From Conidiobolus incongruus B7586 (lineage: Eukaryota > Entomophthoromycota > Entomophthoromycetes > Entomophthorales > Conidiobolaceae): 12,046 nucleotides of DNA. The stretch covers positions 1 to 12,046 of the forward strand of contig JNEM01009025.1 in the NCBI GenBank assembly GCA_000697335.1. Reading direction: 5' to 3'. Shown here piece by piece: positions 8,955-12,046 of the stretch; within the stretch, counting starts at the first letter, position 1; every line of letters begins with the position of its first letter. The position numbers and the translations under genes were made by a program. The notes below the pieces were generated by a model. The model had not been told where the DNA came from. It worked only from the letters and a program-made list of their open reading frames with translations, and did no database searches.

Positions 8955-10532
8955 ATGTCTTCTCAAAACATAGTAGAATGCCCAACATGCGGCAATCAGG
9001 TGTATATGGACTTGATTAATAGTCATTTAGATTCCGAGTGCAAAGTAGGACTAGTCACCAGTTTATTTGCAACACCCAATAATGGTTTTCAAAAAGCTTC
9101 AACACCTACCAAGCGAAAAAACATTAGCGAGTTTTTCAGTCCTACTACAAAAATCAAGAAAGAATCCAATATCGAGGACAAAACTGTTAATACAGAAGCA
9201 AATATTGAAGAACTATCTAAAACCTTGTCACCTACAAAATCACCAAGTCCGTTAAAACTAACTCGGGAAAAACAAAAAGACGTACCATTAGCCGAGCGTG
9301 TACGTCCCAAAACCCTCGAAGAATTCTTTGGCCAGCACAAATTCTTGAATGAAGACACTACCCTATACAAACTCATCACACAACAGAAGACCTTACCATC
9401 TCTCATACTTTGGGGGCCTCCGGGCTGTGGCAAGACCACGTTAGCAAACATTTTGAAGCACGAATTGGCCACCATGTACCAATTCTCATCGTTGTCAGCA
9501 GTCACTCACAAAGTCGAAGATATTAAAAAAGTTTGGGATAATGCTGTCAACGCTAGGAAGTACTCTGGCAAGAGTACTATCTTATTTCTGGACGAAATTC
9601 ACAGATTCTCAAAATCGCAGCAGGATACGTTGCTACCGGGTATAGAACGCGGCGATTTTATCTTAGTTGGTGCTACCACAGAAAATCCTTCATTTCGTTT
9701 GAATTCTGCACTATTGAGTCGATGTCAAACTCTGATATTTGAAAAGTTGGATACTGAAGATTTGGTTAAAATACTAAGAAGGGCTCAATCTTTGGTGGGT
9801 GGTAGTTCGTTGACAGATGATGGTATGAAATTACTAGCGAATTTGAGTGATGGAGATGCAAGACAAGCGCTCAACTACTTAGATCTAATAATGAAATCTG
9901 CTCCACAAGACACTGAGGAGAAACTAAATCCCGAGAATTTAAAATCCATAATTACGAAGAATCCGAATCTCTACGACCAAAAGGGTGAAGAACACTACAA
10001 TCTTATTTCAGCATTTCACAAATCCATTCGCGGCAACTCTGTCGATAGTGCATTGTATTGGCTGGGACGCATGCTATATTCCGGTGAAGATCCCTTGTAC
10101 ATCGCACGTCGTATGATCCGCATCGCCTCTGAAGACGTAGGCCTCGCCGACAGTTCCGCTCTCTCCCTAGCAGTCTCAACGTATCAAAGCTGTCACTTTA
10201 TAGGGATGCCTGAATGCGATGTAATTTTAGCACATTGTGCTACATACTTGGCACAAGCCCCCAAATCCGTAGCAGTGTACAAAGCCATAAATCAGGTTAA
10301 GAACTTTGTCAACAATGACGCAGCACATCCAGTCCCCTTACATCTTAGGAATGCACCGACCCAGCTTATGAAGCAGGCTGGATACTCGGATGGATACATT
10401 TATAATCCGGATTACGATCCCAACGATCCTAAGGTTAAGGCGCAAACTTATTTACCTGATGCGATCAAGCATGTTAGATTTTTTGAAGCAGACAAGAATG
10501 AGAAAAGTGATTCAAATGATGATAAGGAATAA
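8955..10532 (+). CDS. MGS1: Mgs1/WRNIP1-type AAA+ ATPase with UBZ zinc finger
   Basis: This family (bacterial RarA/MgsA, yeast Mgs1, human WRNIP1) works at stalled replication forks with PCNA and ubiquitin. The 525-residue protein is intronless and somewhat shorter than its yeast and human relatives. A UBZ4-like finger has C9, C12, H24 and C29 in 'CPTCG...INSHLDSEC'. A basic, Ser/Thr/Pro-rich linker follows and carries PTKRK (51-55) and N-I-S-E-F-F (56-61), the latter resembling a PCNA-interacting box. The AAA+ core starts near residue 112 with L-A-E-R-V-R-P. Walker A is GPPGCGKT at 154-161 and Walker B is L-F-L-D-E-I-H with D213 and E214. Sensor 1 is A-T-T-E-N-P near 241-245, the arginine finger is S-R-C (R256), and sensor 2 is G-D-A-R (R303). 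The C-terminal MgsA-type region (about 355-500) includes R-R-M-I-R-I-A-S-E-D-V-G-L-A. All catalytic residues are present. The start at 8955 places the UBZ finger at the usual N-terminal position. Confidence 0.95.
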   Translation: MSSQNIVECPTCGNQVYMDLINSHLDSECKVGLVTSLFATPNNGFQKASTPTKRKNISEFFSPTTKIKKESNIEDKTVNTEANIEELSKTLSPTKSPSPLKLTREKQKDVPLAERVRPKTLEEFFGQHKFLNEDTTLYKLITQQKTLPSLILWGPPGCGKTTLANILKHELATMYQFSSLSAVTHKVEDIKKVWDNAVNARKYSGKSTILFLDEIHRFSKSQQDTLLPGIERGDFILVGATTENPSFRLNSALLSRCQTLIFEKLDTEDLVKILRRAQSLVGGSSLTDDGMKLLANLSDGDARQALNYLDLIMKSAPQDTEEKLNPENLKSIITKNPNLYDQKGEEHYNLISAFHKSIRGNSVDSALYWLGRMLYSGEDPLYIARRMIRIASEDVGLADSSALSLAVSTYQSCHFIGMPECDVILAHCATYLAQAPKSVAVYKAINQVKNFVNNDAAHPVPLHLRNAPTQLMKQAGYSDGYIYNPDYDPNDPKVKAQTYLPDAIKHVRFFEADKNEKSDSNDDKE

Positions 10533-10548
10533 TTTTTCAAGTGATTTT

Positions 10549-10554
10549 AATAAA
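10549..10554 (+). promoter_or_regulatory. Candidate polyadenylation signal of MGS1
   Basis: AATAAA lies 17 bases after the stop codon, and a second AATAAA is at 10621-10626. Either could direct 3' end formation. In DNA this rich in A/T the hexamer is frequent by chance, so support is weak. Confidence 0.3.
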
Positions 10555-10717
10555 ATTAATTATATTAACTTTAAATATCTCTTATTATTATAGATTAATT
10601 TTGTTTTGATTAATCAATTGAATAAAATATTGTTTATTGACTGATTATTTTAGAGATCATCAAAATTTTTATTAATCTATCAAGGAATATTATTATTATT
10701 AGTAGAGAGATTAAGAA

Positions 10718-12046
10718 ATGGTAAATTTTTTAATTTCTGATCTTTCATACATATTATATGTTTTGAAAGATTTTTTATATATAAAATATACAAGAAAATA
10801 AATATTTTCAATCTATATATATAATATATATTCAATTTTAATTATTTTTTTATTAAAATATTTTGATTTTAAAATTTACACTTAAATTTAATTATGTTTA
10901 AATTAGATAGTGATTATCAAAAGGATTTTATTTTTGTATCTTTAAAATTAAATTATAAACCTTTTAAAATCATTTAAAATTTGCAAACTGCTTATAAAAA
11001 TGGTGTTTTATCTAAAACTACCATATATTGTTAAATTTGTGATTTTTTAAAATTTGTTAAATCTAAAAGATTAATTTTTATTGTTATTTTTTTACTTATT
11101 AATAAAATAAAAAAATATATTAAAAATACCTTTTTACTTAAGTTAAAGAATTAACAAAATAATTTAATTGTTAAGAAACTAGTTCTTTAAATTCTTATAT
11201 ATATTTCCATATAATTCAATTAATTATAAATGATATAATTAATATATACTTTTATAGCTAAATTAATTATATAAATAATATTAAATTGTTTAATTAACAA
11301 AGTTTTTCTTTTCCTTTTATTTCCTATTATTTTTTATTTTTTACATTACTTTTAAGATTAAAACTATATTTTATTAATATTATATTATATTAACACTACC
11401 TAATATAAATTTTAATATATTAATTACTCATTTCAATTCAAAGCTTAATTAAACTTTGTTTATAATTATATATTACCTTATTATATTCTATATACATTAT
11501 TTTTATATCAGGTTTTCTTTTATATTATATTAGTTTAACTATCATTATACTTATATTAATATTAACTATATAAGTATATTATATATACTTAAATATAAAC
11601 TTAATTTAATTAATAAAAAAATAAAATAAATATATTATAATTTAATAAAAACTTAAAAGAAAATGAGAGTAATTATTGCTAGACTAAAATTATTAAAATA
11701 TAATCAAAAATCAAAGTTATGATAATAAATACTGATAATTAATAAATCTTAAACTTTTTTATATAATTTTTTACTTAAAAATAAAACAAGATGTTAGATT
11801 ATACTAAATTAATCTTTTTCATAAATTTTAATGAATAAATATTTTATATATAAATAAATGGGAATTAATATAATAAACTATAATATTATATAGTTTTTTT
11901 ATTGAATATCTCAAGAAAAATCAATTAATAATAAATTATATATTATTTTCTTAAATAAAATAATTTTTAAATGGTATTTTCAATATAAATTAAAAATATT
12001 TATTATTTTATATAATAATTATAAAATATATAAAATTAAAGTTATA
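10718..12046 (+). mobile_element. Degenerate Tc1/mariner-type transposon, copy B (runs off window end)
   Basis: It aligns with copy A (42-1315) in the same orientation. The left end reads ATGGTAAATTTTTTAATTTC against ATGGGAAATTTTTTAATTTC in A. A central stretch matches around TTATCAAAAG, ATTATAAACC and TTAAAATTTG. After an extra block of about 390 bases, similarity resumes through the transposase core to the window edge, equivalent to about position 988 of A. The right end is therefore outside the window. In the first catalytic motif, B reads ATT-AAT-AAA-TCT (11738-11749) where A reads ATT-GAT-GAA-TTT, so the acidic pair is lost by G-to-A changes. No clear TA flank is visible at the left border. 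It is inactive. Confidence 0.75.
11175..11568. repeat. About 390 bp block in copy B absent from copy A
   Basis: Copy A passes directly from about position 505 to about 525 where copy B has roughly 390 additional bases. Copy A already has a normal length for a Tc1-like element, so an insertion into B is more likely than a deletion from A. I see no clear inverted repeats or target duplication at the edges, and the block has no ORF. Boundaries are uncertain by about 15 bases on each side because the flanks are low complexity. Confidence 0.45.

Noticed and set aside
9089-9505. 138-residue open frame on the minus strand
   Set aside because: It lies wholly inside the MGS1 coding region, which has clear zinc-finger and AAA+ motifs on the plus strand. 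It is an antisense shadow with no recognisable domain.
10390-10593. 67-residue frame overlapping the end of MGS1 and extending past its stop
   Set aside because: It is mostly an out-of-frame reading of MGS1 plus AT-rich 3' flank, with no domain and no independent support.
42-12046. Flanking direct repeats read as the two LTRs of one large element
   Set aside because: Each repeat has its own inverted ends and an internal DDE transposase remnant, and the DNA between them is ordinary host genes, so they are two separate DNA transposons.

Overview
The window is a very AT-rich piece of a eukaryotic nuclear genome. It holds two host genes in the same orientation, flanked on both sides by decayed copies of one DNA transposon family. 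Short spliceosomal introns (50-57 nt), extremely AT-rich spacers and clearly GC-richer exons fit an AT-rich early-diverging (zygomycete-type) fungus. That placement is an inference from composition and protein character. A dictyostelid-like source is less likely, because long A/T homopolymers are absent and C-ending codons are common.

Layout. Positions 42-1315 hold a complete-length but inactive Tc1/mariner-type element, with terminal inverted repeats and TA at both borders. Positions 1316-3188 are an AT-rich spacer with one coding-like island near 1517-1735. Positions 3189-7388 encode CAND1 (cullin-associated NEDD8-dissociated protein 1). Its N-terminus is spread over four short exons that simple ORF finding misses; the remaining exon is 3.55 kb long. 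Positions 7389-8954 are a spacer with no recognisable gene. Positions 8955-10532 encode the intronless Mgs1/WRNIP1 AAA+ ATPase with an N-terminal UBZ zinc finger. From 10718 to the window end lies a second copy of the same transposon, in direct orientation, carrying about 390 extra bases and cut off by the window edge.

How the genes relate. CAND1 exchanges substrate receptors on cullin-RING ubiquitin ligases. Mgs1 is a ubiquitin- and PCNA-linked ATPase at stalled replication forks. Both touch ubiquitin biology, but nothing in the sequence shows that they are co-regulated, and the adjacency is probably coincidental.

I found no convincing undescribed multi-gene system. The points most worth a second look are the transition-biased decay of the two transposon copies, the hidden CAND1 exons, a possible nuclear localisation signal in CAND1, a PIP-box-like motif in Mgs1, and a shift to C-ending codons at the CAND1 3' end.
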